From contig CAIIXF020000006.1 of NCBI GenBank assembly GCA_903813345.2, positions 3,678,501-3,742,500 of the forward strand: a stretch of DNA of 64,000 bases, given 5' to 3'. This document shows, piece after piece, positions 47,757-58,812 of the stretch. Source of the stretch: Owenia fusiformis (taxonomy: Eukaryota > Annelida > Polychaeta > Sabellida > Oweniidae). The first letter of the stretch is position 1; each line of letters begins with the position of its first letter. A model generated the notes under the pieces. That model ran no database searches. It was not told the origin of the DNA and saw nothing but the letters and a program-made list of their open reading frames with translations. The position numbers were made by a program, and so were the translations under genes.

Positions 47757-47960
47757 TGGTATCGATATGGAGAACTGAATTCAACAATGTTTTTCTCTTA
47801 AAACAATTATTGAAAACATTCTGTAAAAAACACGGTCCTTTATGTAATGTTGACTGATTGACAACAATTTAATGCGAAAATAATTTATATATATTTTATA
47901 CAACTGTTTTTGTTAACATTTTTTGTTTTTCGTGCAATTGTTTAATTTTGTTCCTTCTTA
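47757..47960. repeat. Left half of a third MITE copy
   Basis: GGTATCGATATGGAGAACTG through TTTTTGTTAACATTTTTTGT matches the left part of 37924-38258; no right end follows. Confidence 0.65.
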
Positions 47961-49300
47961 CCATTTTTTTGAGAATGAAATAAAATATCTTTCCGAAGCT
48001 TGTTTGAACAAAATAGCATATACAACATTTTCTTAGACTTCCCAATATTATAGTTGTACAAAGGAAATTTTGGTTGATTTAACAAAAGGTATTCAAAAAA
48101 TTAAAACAAAAACCCCCGAAATAGATAAAAACTAAGATGACCCTTTAATTTCATTAACAAGATCCTTTTTTAAGTCAACCAAACTTTCCTTTGTATAATT
48201 ACAATATTGAGAGACATAAGCACGTTGTGTTTATGCCATTTTGTTCCAATAAAGTTTGGATAGATGTTTCATTTCTTTCCGGACATATGATACCAAGAAC
48301 AAAAGAAGTGTGAAAACAATATAGAGAAAATTATATACATCCTTTAATACCCATCCTTTAAGAAAAATGACAGCCATTTTCAATTGAGCAGCCATATTGA
48401 ACATTCCTTCCCGAGCAGAGGTTCTTTCACCATGAGTACTTTCTGGGCATAAATACAGTGGTTTTTTATTAAAACAATATGTTTTCTTTAAGTTAAGTCC
48501 CCATGATGATAAAAATATCAATAAAACAATTCGAAAAATTATGAATAGGGACCCCATGTCAACAATTTTTTCAAAATGTTGAACCTATTTACTCAAAAGA
48601 GGATCTTCTTATCTGATTTTCATTGCATGAAAAGATTATTCAACAATGGGTGTTAAACTTCTTTTACAAATAGTGCTTCTTAACTAAATAACTCTTGACT
48701 ACATGTAACTGGTCTAGTGTAGTCACTGCTGACCAGACCGGCTACAAGCAGTCCCCTAATCTAGTATCTTTGATACTGTATATCTGAGGCCCGGGTATAC
48801 AGTCAGGCTGGGTCTCAGCTGTATATCTTAGCCTAGAAGATCCATAACTGAATTTATTGTTGATGGTTATGTTATTGTTGTTACGATGTGTTGGTTGGGA
48901 GAAATTACAAAATTGCATGACCCTACGAAGTATATTCCCGCAGAGCATTCTTGTTCCTTGTTCATTGACGAAGTTATCTTTGTAGAGATGAGGTTTCGGT
49001 TGGCCATTTAGTCCTAGATTGTCATTGGGACAGCATGTGACGTCGTTATCGTGAAATAGAACTTCAAACTTGTTTGCAATAGATTTTTGTCCATTTTGGG
49101 TTGCCTTTTTTCGGTGGTGGTAATGACACTATAAAATTATTTAAAACAAGTGGCCCCCAAACTTCTCAAAACCCTTGCCATATCCTTCATTCCTTACCTA
49201 GATGCTGTTACACAAAAATACTGAAAAGTATCACTTATTCGTGAAAATGCTGAATGCAACACAATACAATACAATTCAATGTAATATATCACACAAGGGA
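47961..49300. other. No gene seen
   Basis: AT-rich. It includes an inverted pair near 48040-48220 (TTACAATATT... against TATTATAGTTGTACAAAGGA). Frames of 68-108 residues have no recognisable domain. Confidence 0.35.
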
Positions 49301-49314
49301 ATAAATAAAGGTTA

Positions 49315-49490
49315 TTTACTGGGAGGGATTGAATATGGGTTTTATTCCGAGGGACAATATGATATTGACCGAAGGGTAATATGATATTGACCGAGGGAGC
49401 GCAGCGACCGAGTGTCAATATGATATTTCCCAAGGTCAGTATCATATTTTCCGAGGAATAAAACCCATATTTAATCTCGACCAGAAATAA
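49315..49490. repeat. Palindromic repeat with GAG...CGCAGCG...GAG core
   Basis: AATATGGGTTTTATTCC pairs with GGAATAAAACCCATATT. The loop contains CAATATGATATTGACCGAGG and GGAGCGCAGCGACCGAGTG. Further CAATACGATTTTTCCCGG units follow at 49605-49720. Confidence 0.75.
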
Positions 49491-50094
49491 CCTAGTATTT
49501 ATTCCATAAAACATTCATCTAAAATGTTACATTTGGATAATGCTTTTATCAATTATATAAAGCCAAGGTTAAAAATAACCGGAAACCAAAAATAGGTTAA
49601 TACGTTCCAATACGATTTTTCCCGGGAACAATACGATTTTTCCATGTAATACGCTCCAATACGATTTTTTCCCGGGGACAATACGATTTTTTCATGTAAT
49701 ACTATTCAATACGATTTTTATTCCTTCATATTTCCCTGGGAAAACAGTAGTATTATGGAATAAAGTACGGTCAATATCATATTACCCTGGAATAAACTTC
49801 ATATTGAAAATAAACAATGAAATGACATAATGCAAAGCTATAATGTATTGGCATGTATCAGTGCAAGGTTTTTAATTAATGAATTCCAATTAATATGTAT
49901 GGAGGGTGGAGACACTTTACAAAGCAGTATTATCGACAATTCACATTCGAATGATATAATCATAAATATTACATTATAATATGGTTATGTGAAATGTAGT
50001 TTTGCGTTGATAACCTCTATATTTTTGCGATTAAAGTCAAGAGCCAACTTTTGTGGATTTACGAAAGCATTCATTAGTAAAGAACACGGCTTAC

Positions 50095-50290
50095 ATGTAA
50101 AACAATCCTCTGTCTCTTCCAGGTTTTCCTCACATGATTCTGCAAGGCACTCCCTTTGTCTTTGACGAGTTCCTTTGTGACATGATTGACTGCATGGACT
50201 CCAATCAGTCCACTCGGAGTAAGTACATTCAACAGGATTCCGACGACAAGCAACCTCTATTAAATAAACGTGACCTTGACATTGTTAATA
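50095..50290 (-). pseudogene. Decayed TSP1 exon, left gene copy
   Basis: On the minus strand it keeps the whole fourth TSP1 repeat (starting YSEWTDWSPCSQSC) and the GTAAGC donor, nearly identical to 62688-62820. Upstream of it (in minus sense) the sequence is shortened relative to 62820-62910 and has an in-frame TAA, so repeats one to three are lost. Confidence 0.75.
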
Positions 50291-50399
50291 CCAATATTGT
50301 TGAATTTGAAAAGTTTTATGCTGACCTTCTTTCTGGACACTATATCTTCAACCTGGGTTAAGATACCGTTAATTGACTGCAAAAGGCTAAGACTAAAAC

Positions 50400-50990
50400 C
50401 ATATTCGTAAGTTTAAAAGAAAAATTTGGGAGTATAGTGCGATAATCGCTGAAACAAAGAAAATGACTAGATCTTGACTTCGGCCTACATCATTTGAGAA
50501 TGAATACCCTCTCTCTTTTATATCTAGTATTTGGTAAATAAATCGAGGTTTCGTTTCGATAGGGTAAGTGCTAATCTATCAGGAAACATTTCCAAGTTTG
50601 GTTAGAAACAGAATTTCTAGAGATGGCAAATTGATTTTGAGACTATGTAGAGCAGAATAGTATTCTGAATAAGGTAGCTCTTTGGTGGAAGCTCTTTCCA
50701 GGTTCATTTATCTCAAAATCCATGTGGTCACGGTATCAGTATCTTGTAATGGCAAGCTAAAAAGACTCTAATGCATACTGGGAACTGTTTCATTGATCTA
50801 GAACCGTGCCCGGTAATACGTTATGGGATGAAATGTTATGATGGTCCTCCATGGAATTTTCTACCCCAGACCATGACCCATCATATATTTTATTCGTCGT
50901 TTATTCTTCAAACCAGAATTATTTATAACCTTGACAAACAGACCAATTGAGGCCTAGCCTGGAATTTAGGCAAAGCAAAATTGAAATATA
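50400..50990. other. No gene seen
   Basis: Unique-looking AT-rich sequence left of a mariner-type terminus; no frame over 60 residues. Confidence 0.4.
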
Positions 50991-50997
50991 AGCAATA

Positions 50998-51250
50998 TAC
51001 TAGGTCGATCCAGAAGTTCTGATAAAAATGGTCTTACTTAAAAGCTGAGACTAACAGCTTAAAAGTTTATCATCCGTTTTCCACAATATTTTCAATGTGA
51101 CTGGGTCATTTATTCCCTCATAGGATATGAAAAATTTAGATGCTGGTAATGAATATTTCTGAAGTTATGGTTGCTATGGTAACCTCAATAACGCTATAGC
51201 GTGAAAGGGTAAAATTTGTGAAGTTTAAAATTGGATTTCTTTTGAACAAA
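50998..51250. repeat. Terminus of a mariner-type element
   Basis: After a TA comes CTAGGTCGATCCAGAAGTTC, and about 180 bp inside lies GTTGCTATGGTAACC, the same layout as the end near 58318. The two ends may not belong to one element because a gene and other repeats lie between. Confidence 0.4.
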
Positions 51251-51999
51251 TGATCGAAACCCCATTACAAGGCTACGTAATTCTACAAATGTCTGTTTTA
51301 ACAATAACTGCTGTTAACATCCTCTTCTCATAAGTGTGAAGTCATTATAAATCCTGTTTGATACAGAAAACATGAACGCTTCATGATACATTAGACAAGA
51401 CATGAGACACTAAGCTTTCAGTTCAACTACGTAAAGCAATTCAGAAAAAAGCGACCGAACAGAGCCAAAGATTCAATCATGTTTGCCTCGGATAACACAT
51501 CATGTCACAAATCTGGCATTGTCTGCAATATCATCAGCAACAAGTCTAATATGTAGGTATTAGGACAGAAGGATATTAGGGCATTCTCCATACATCCCAG
51601 ATAATGCCCCCTGGACTTTGATTGGACCCCTGTTTGGACTTTGGACCGGCCCTAAAGAGGGGGATCCGAGTGTCTCATAATTAAGAACATTTGTTGAAAT
51701 CAAGAATGCTGTTGATACCTCAATAGAACTGAAAAGGTGTGAACAAAAAGTGAATGGATAGATACCAGGGTGTATTAATGTAGCGCATTTATGCCAGAGG
51801 ACATTATTTTGAGTATCTTTGTTGAGTTTTACCTCAAATAGGACTGCACATTTGGATTTAGTTTTTCAGATTTTCAATATGAGTTATGAAGTCAATATGA
51901 GCTCAAATCCTGGACCAAGTGCCCATACAATGGGGTAGGAAAAGTAAGATTACAGAAAGCTCTATCAATTAATCATTCTGAAAATTCCCTGCTGTATAG

Positions 52000-54695
52000 C
52001 CATATTAGGCGATCAGCCTGGGAAGTTGGTCGGTACCAAATCAGGGGAATAATGGCCATGGTCATTTTGGGAAGGTGTACACCCCTAGAGTAAGAAAATA
52101 TGTGATAGCATTGCAGAAGTGGCAGCATTTTTCAAAATGGCCGCCGGTGCGCTTGCTACCAAATGAAAGAAGTTATATCTAAGCATACTGAGAGGCAAAA
52201 TCAGTAATTTTAGGGTCTAATTCTGGGTTTTAGGGGTCACTGATTCGATTTATGCCTAAATCCAAGTCATCAAAACATAAATTCATACGAAAATCCAAGA
52301 TGACCACCAATTTTGGTTCAAAAACAAATATGTAACTAATGATACAAGCTAAAACGTTTCAAAATGATTTTGAAGAGTTTTAGAAGAGGTTTTCAAGTCT
52401 AAGGATTTTATTCATGTGTAAATCTATGTCATCAAAGGATTACCTTATATGTAAATCCAAGATGGCCGCCAAAATAGGTGCCAAAAAGGATATGTAACTA
52501 CATGTATTGATACATGCTCAAAGAACAGATAAAAAGCAATTTTATAGATCATGAAAGGGTTTAGAGGTTAATGATTTCACGTATGCTTCATTTTAGTCTA
52601 AGTAATCAAATAATTACTTTTCATAGAAAACCAAAATGGCCGCCAATATGGGTGCCAAACGAACATTTAACTATTAACGTAAGCTCAATTGCAAAGAATA
52701 GCTAAAATGTAGTTTTAAAGATCATGAAAGGGTTTGGGGATCAATGATTTTATTGTCTTAGTTTTCAAAGAATAACTTGATGTGGAAATCCAAGATGGCT
52801 GCCAAAATGAATAAGTTACTATTAATATAAGCTCAATGAACAATTACAAAGTGATTTTGGAGACCATGTCTAGGTTTCAATGGTCGAGAATTTTAAGTCA
52901 ATGGCTAGGTTTCAATGGTTGAGAACTTTAAGTGATCAAATAATTCTTTTATTTGGATATTCAGGATGGCAACCAAAATGGCTGCCAAAATGAATAATTA
53001 ATTTTGGAACATATTCATTTGGATATCAAAGATGGCCCTGGTGTGATGTACCATCTCAATTGTACTCTCTTCATCAAAACAATGAACTGGTTTATGAAAC
53101 CAGAAGAGTCCTAATATGGAGGTCTCAAAGGGAATGATGATACAAGACATCCTTCTTGCCGAGCCTTTATGGACATCATTAATATTATGACCAAGTCATT
53201 CCCTGGAGTATAACGGATTTTAAGCTGCTTGGAGAAGATGAGATGTATGTTAAGTGCAATCCCAGGAATCTTTTCAACTGAGTGGTATACAAAAGAATAT
53301 CCTTTGCATTCATTCGACTTCACTTCTGAAAAGAGAGCTTCATCTCTAGTTTAACTAGACTCTGCGAGCAGGGTAACAAATGAAGCTAATGTGCAATTTT
53401 TCATACTATCCATGATGAGAGAATTGAATATATTTTGATAAAATATGTTGATGGGTCCCAACAACAGCATCTGTGAGAACTAGAAAAGTGGATGAAAGCT
53501 ATTGACCTTAGCAATGTAGGGAGTTGGTACATAGAGATTATCCTATATGCGGTTCAGGATATTGGGATTATCCCGAGGCCAATATAATATATCTGCCCGA
53601 GGGTCTGTAAAAAAGGACAAACTCAATCCAAGTCTACAATTACACAGAAGATAATATCTTGGATGGACTGAAGAGTGCCGAGTATGAAGACCTCATTGAC
53701 AAAGTAAGGTGTGGAAGGTGAGACACTTTCCAGTGCATGTAGGATTTAGAGGCTTCCAATGTTCTTCTAGGAACATCATGTTGAGAGAACTAGGTCTGTA
53801 GCCTGTGAACTTTAAGATGGAAATAAAGGAAATAGGTTAGATGGTTGAGGCATGCTCCATGTAAATGTGGTAATTTATTTTGGCAGCCAGTTTGGTGACC
53901 ATTTTGGATTTTAATATGAGTAAAGGCTAGTAAATTGAAACCATTTTCTCCGGAAACCCAGTCTCAGATATCTGTGACATAACTATTCTAATTTTTCTAT
54001 GTACTTATATGTAAATTCATTTTTGCAGCCATTTTGGCAGCCATTTTAGATTTCTATATAAAGGTATTCTTTAATCACTTCAATTTACACATGAATGGAA
54101 TCCTTAACCTCTAAAACCTTACCATTGTCTGCAAAAGCAACCGTTTTTTGAGTTTAAATAAATAGTTACGTATTCATTTTGACATCCATTTTGGATTTCT
54201 ATGTAAAGTAGTTCTTTGATTTCTTAGATTTAGAGACAAATAAAATCCCTAGCCTCTAAAATCTTTTCATGGTCTCCAAAGTCACTTTTTTAACCGTTCT
54301 TTGAGCTTTTTGAACTTATATCAATAGTGACATATATGTTTTGACATCCATTTTGGCGGCCATCTTGGATTTCCAATTCTTTGATGACTTAGATTTTGAA
54401 TTTAATGAAATCCTTGACTCCTAAAACCCTAAAACCTCAAAATAGACCTCAAAATCACTGTTTTTGTCTCTCAGTATGCTTAGATATAACTTCTTTTATT
54501 TGGTAGTAAGTGCACCGGCGGCCATTTTAAGAAATGGGTGATAACACCCATTTAGCTGCCACTCCTGCAATGCTATCATATAATTTCTTACTCTAGAGGT
54601 ATTTACCTTGCCAAAAATCACAATGAGGCTTATTCCCCTAACTTGGTACCAATAACCTTTTTGGGGTGAGGCTGATGGCCTTATATAAATCATGT
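52000..54695. mobile_element. 2.7-kb foldback repeat made of opposed tandem arrays
   Basis: The arms (about 52000-53040 and 53870-54695) are inverted copies: GGCCGCCGGTGCGCTTGCTACCAA pairs with TTGGTAGTAAGTGCACCGGC. Each arm consists of diverged units of about 150-170 bp with ATCCAAGATGGCCGCCAAAA, a CTCAA...AAGT block and AAGTCATCAAAGAAT. The central 800 bp is unique with no recognised gene. Confidence 0.75.
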
Positions 54696-54902
54696 AATTT
54701 GTGTAAAAATTTCGTCATCTTCTGAATCGGCCTTTGTATAATAGACATCAAACATTAATACATTATAAAGGGTGACACAAAAATGCCACCCACTAATTGT
54801 TTGTGTCACCCTGTACCTCATTTCATAGCTCCATTTTAGAGGAATGCCTATAATAATATATTCTACTGTAAACCTTGCCTGCCTCTTCCTTTAGTTAACC
54901 TA

Positions 54903-55289
54903 CTAAAAGTGCATCACACCTTTCTTTATGTATTGCAATATTTCAGCGACTCCCCTCTCAAGTCCTTCCATCTTCCCTTTCAGAGCATTCACTTCAGTTT
55001 TAATTCCATTGACATTTGCCTTGATTACTAGGATGTCGCTTTTGAGACAACATTTCTTCTTTGTCTTTCTAGCTTCCAACACAGATGTACCTGTTAGATG
55101 ACAATGTCGTCGGTCAGATGTTAGAGAAAATATAACACTATTATCATGGTTATATGATACATTCTTTAAACCGTGTTAGATACTCGGTCGAGTGAGTAAA
55201 AATATATTCAAAACGTTATTCTATGAAAAGCACTTACTGAATACAATGAATGTAACATTGATAATCAACACAATTCTCTTTATTTCCAT
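54903..55289 (-). CDS. Small secreted coiled-coil protein, two exons
   Basis: Exon 1 (55238-55289) encodes a signal peptide (starts MEIKRIVLIINVTF) and ends at a GTAAGT donor in phase 1. Exon 2 (54903-55090) starts after CAACAG... acceptor TAACAG and continues the frame to a TAG stop, giving 79 residues. The mature part has KKKCC and then a heptad-rich helix (VNGIKTEVNALKGKMEGLE). Similar short N-terminal coiled coils head many secreted invertebrate lectins and C1q/fibrinogen-type proteins. A possible alternative donor (AAAG/GTGTGA) late in exon 2 could lead to a downstream domain, but I found none. Function unknown. Confidence 0.55.
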
Positions 55290-55790
55290 ATTTTTCCGTC
55301 TTGTCTAATGATGAAAGAAGCCTCCAATAAATCATTATCAATAAATTGTACAATAATCATGAAGCTTCGTGACGTTCCATTTGTCATGCGATGTTTATGC
55401 AAAATGGGATTAAAATATGCGCTTTATTTGTTACTTGCTATCTACCCACTCGAGTGGAACAGAGTATCCAATCAAATATCTAGATATTGACCTTTGACTT
55501 TGGAATGACCTTGGCCCACAAACGTTGACTTTGACCTCAGGTCACCTAATCCAAGGTCGCCAAGGGTCACAGCAGCACTATATTGCCCATTGCAAATAAT
55601 ATCCTTTGTTATTTATCCTCGGTATTTACTTTAAGCAGATCATGTGCATCTCATTGTGAACTACACTTACCTTGTCTGCTTATTCCTACAGTAGGATAGC
55701 TCATTCTCTCTTCATAAATTGCATCTCATAAATTATCTCAGTGTTCGTCTCTGTCCAAAAGCTTTTTATCACACTTTGAAAAAGTGCTAT
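55290..55790. other. Upstream region of the coiled-coil gene, no other gene seen
   Basis: Contains repeated TTTGACCTT-like words (55490-55560). A 60-residue frame at 55308-55490 is not supported. Confidence 0.4.
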
Positions 55791-55812
55791 ATTGTCGTCG
55801 TCTTGTGCTGTT

Positions 55813-55857
55813 GGGCGGGCGTGCGGGCGGGCGTGCGGGCGTGCGGGCGGGCGGCAC
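55813..55857. repeat. GC-rich microsatellite
   Basis: Repeats of GGGCGGGCGTGC, strongly GC-rich in an AT-rich setting. Confidence 0.8.
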
Positions 55858-55867
55858 ATAAACCAAA

Positions 55868-57650
55868 TCTTGTCATCAAATGTCCAGGATAACTGCTTAC
55901 CTGTTCAACTTGAAATTTTTACAGATGCAAGAGCAGACTATTGCCAAGATTTGATTAGGTTTTGGGTATGCTGGCTGAATTACATGGTGGCCATTTTGAA
56001 TCTTTCAATTTGGCGGCCATTTTGAATTTTTCAACTTGCTCCAAATTGACCCAATTTTTTTTTAAAAACATCTACAAGTTCTCAGAAGTTCAAATCTGAC
56101 CTTAGATTTCAGATTTGACCTTTCATTCACCTTCAGTGACCTTGAAAAGGTAAAAAAAGTTGATTTTCTAAATTGATATTTTGGATTTAAATTTAGGTCA
56201 GCTTAATTACAAAACACCTACTGAGGTCTGAAAAAGTGAAATTTTCAAGGTCGAAGGTCAAGGTCATTAAACTAGGTCACAAATGATGTTATCCAAGTTT
56301 CTCAAAGTTTGAGACTACAAATCAATTCTTGTCATCAAAATTCCAAGAAAACCGCTAACCTGTTCAACTTGAAATTTTTACACATGCAAGAGCAGACTAG
56401 TGCCAAGATCTGATTAGGTTTAGGGCATGCTGGGTAAACTACGTGGCGGCCATTTTGAATTTTTCAACAAATCTTGTCATCAAAATTCCAGGAAAACCAC
56501 TTATCCGTTCAACTTGAAATTTTTACAGATGCAAGAGCAGACTATTGCCAAGATTTGATTAGGTTTTGGGTATGCTGGCTGAATTACATGGTGGCCATTT
56601 TGAATTTTTCAATTTGGCGGCCATTTTGAATTTTTCAACTTGCTCCAAATTGATCAATTTTTTTTTTAAAAACATCTACAAGTTCTCAGAAATTCAAATC
56701 TGACCTTAGATTTCAGATTTGACCTTTCATTCACCTTCAGTGACCTTGAAAAGGTAAAAAAAGTTGATTTTCTAAATTGATATTTTGGATTTAAATTTAG
56801 GTCAGCTTAATTACAAAACACCTACTGAGGTCTGAAAAAGTGAAATTTTCAAGGTCGAAGGTCAAGGTCATTAAACTAGGTCACAAATGATGTTATCCAA
56901 GTTTCTCAAAGTTTGAGACTACAAATCAATTCTTGTCATCAAAATTCCAAGAAAACCGCTAACCTGTTCAACTTGAAATTTTTACACATGCAATAGCAGA
57001 CTAGTGCCAAGATCTGATTAGGTTTAGGGCATGCTGGGTAAACTACGTGGCGGCCATTTTTAATTTTTCAACAAATCTTGTCATCAAAATTCCAGGAAAA
57101 CCACTTATCCGTTCAACTTGAAATTTTTACAGATGCAAGAGCAGACTATTGCCAAGATTTGATTAGGTTTTGGGTATGCTGGCTGAATTACATGGTGGCC
57201 ATTTTGAATTTTTCAATTTGGCGGTCATTTTGAATTTTTCAACTTGCTCCAAATTGACCAAATCTTTTTTAAAAACATCTACAAGTTCTCAGAAGTTCAA
57301 ATCTGACCTTAGATTTCAGATTTGACCTTTCGTTGACCTTCAGTGACCTTGAAAAGGTCAAAAAGTTGATTTTCTAAATTGATATTTTGGATTTAAATTT
57401 AGGTCAGCTTAATTACAAAACACCTACTGAGGTCTGAAAAAGTGAAATTTTCAAGGTCGAAGGTAATCAAATTAGGTCACAAACGATGTTATCTAAATTT
57501 TCCCAAAGTTCAAGACTACAAATAAATTCTTGTCATCAAAATTGCAGGAAAACCGCTAACCTTGTCAACTTGAAATGTTTACAGATGCAAGAGCAGACTA
57601 GTGCCAAGGTCTGATTAGGTTTTGGCCATGCTGGGTAAATTGCATGGTGG
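55868..57650. repeat. 605-bp tandem repeat, three copies
   Basis: Units begin at about 55868, 56468 and 57074 (ATCTTGTCATCAAA...TTCAACTTGAAATTTTTACA). Each holds two related halves (a second TTCTTGTCATCAAAATTCC near 56322, 56934 and 57528), plus GTGGCGGCCATTTTGAATTT and AAGGTCAAGGTCATTAAACT. Copies one and two are nearly identical; the third is more diverged. Confidence 0.9.
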
Positions 57651-57659
57651 CCAGTTTGC

Positions 57660-57992
57660 TCTTCAAAGTGCGATATTTATCACTGTGTGTCTTGTCTTGC
57701 AACCAGATCGTGGATTATCTTCAACAGTGACCATGCCTTCCTCAAATTTACAATACTTCCTATATAACACATAATGTCCATTCAACTTGTCCATGTATGT
57801 CTCTTATGGTTTTCTATAGAACATAACTTCTAATATGGTACTCTTAATGTATCTGTTAATGCAACACTCTGCATCAGCCACACTAACCTCATCTGACATT
57901 TTGGTTTTTGGTTGTCTCATGACACGTTCTGCCAATTGGCCTATTCTGTCATACATTGCTATTTTGAGCTGTTGTGATGGTATAGTGTGCAC
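57660..57992 (-). pseudogene. Possible transposase N-terminal remnant
   Basis: A 62-residue minus frame (57804-57992) is followed, after a stop, by a stretch reading VTVEDNPRSGC, similar to the linker after the helix-turn-helix of mariner transposases (xDRPRSGRP). With the GATCCA-type terminus at about 58318 this could be a decayed mariner. Weak evidence. Confidence 0.35.
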
Positions 57993-58149
57993 AAATAAAC
58001 ATTTTTAGAAACAGACAACGAGCAATCATACCAAACATTTTTTGAGAAAAATGTAAGATTTCTGCACGATTCAAAATAATCAAAATGACAAATTGTTATG
58101 ATATTTTATAGGTTAAGATTTAACTGACCTGCCTACCCTTAATACAGGT

Positions 58150-58318
58150 TACCATGGCAACCTTATCTCTAAGTTAATTTAAGATATAGTTATAATATTT
58201 TAGCATTGTATGTGGAATTACATGGTGTATATGTTATGAAAAATTAGAGGAATATATGAAAAAATCATAAAATGAGAGCATTTGTATCAAAATATATGGA
58301 TCGCCCCTTATATAGTGT
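58150..58318 (-). repeat. Terminus of a mariner-type element
   Basis: On the minus strand TATAAGGGGCGATCCATATA begins the arm, and GTTGCCATGGTAACC lies about 160 bp inside. Confidence 0.45.
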
Positions 58319-58812
58319 GCTTTATTGTTTCAATTGCCTAATGGAGTCTCCTGTACATAACCGGGGGTTTAGTGCAAAGTAAGCACTCCCCAATGTGATT
58401 AAGTTCAAAATCAGAAGAAGTGAGTAGCTCCCATAATTCTTTCATATTCTACCGTATTCGGGGATTCCCCATTACGTCATCTCCTGCTTGATCTCCAATC
58501 AAATTGCAGGATGCAATCACTTGAACAAGCATGAGCACGTGCTCTCTAAAATTTGAAATCTTGGAAATGGCGATAACATCAGTTCAATATCATCATTTTA
58601 AACCTACGGTGATACTATTAAAGTAATTACACGATCCAAACTTGTACAGAATACTCATAAAACTACAGCGAACATTACGAGATTCAGTTCAATGGCAAAT
58701 GAGGCCTGTTTATAAAATTTCTTTTCGAACGTGCCAATATGAAAGGTCATCTTTGGGAAATCCCCCTGGTTCAAAATGAGCAATCCCCTTTGGGAATGTG
58801 TCATGACACACC
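58319..58812. other. No gene seen
   Basis: AT-rich sequence between the mariner-type terminus and the right duplication copy. It includes CCCCCTGGTTCAAAATG and similar C/G runs; no reading frame of note. Confidence 0.4.

Noticed and set aside
55500-57500. AGGTCA-like half-site cluster as a nuclear receptor enhancer
   Set aside because: The words are part of the tandem repeat unit and are repeated with it; no independent sign of regulation.
50998-58318. One giant mariner-type element from 50998 to 58318
   Set aside because: The two GATCCA-type ends differ and a spliced gene plus several unrelated repeats lie between; more likely remnants of separate elements.
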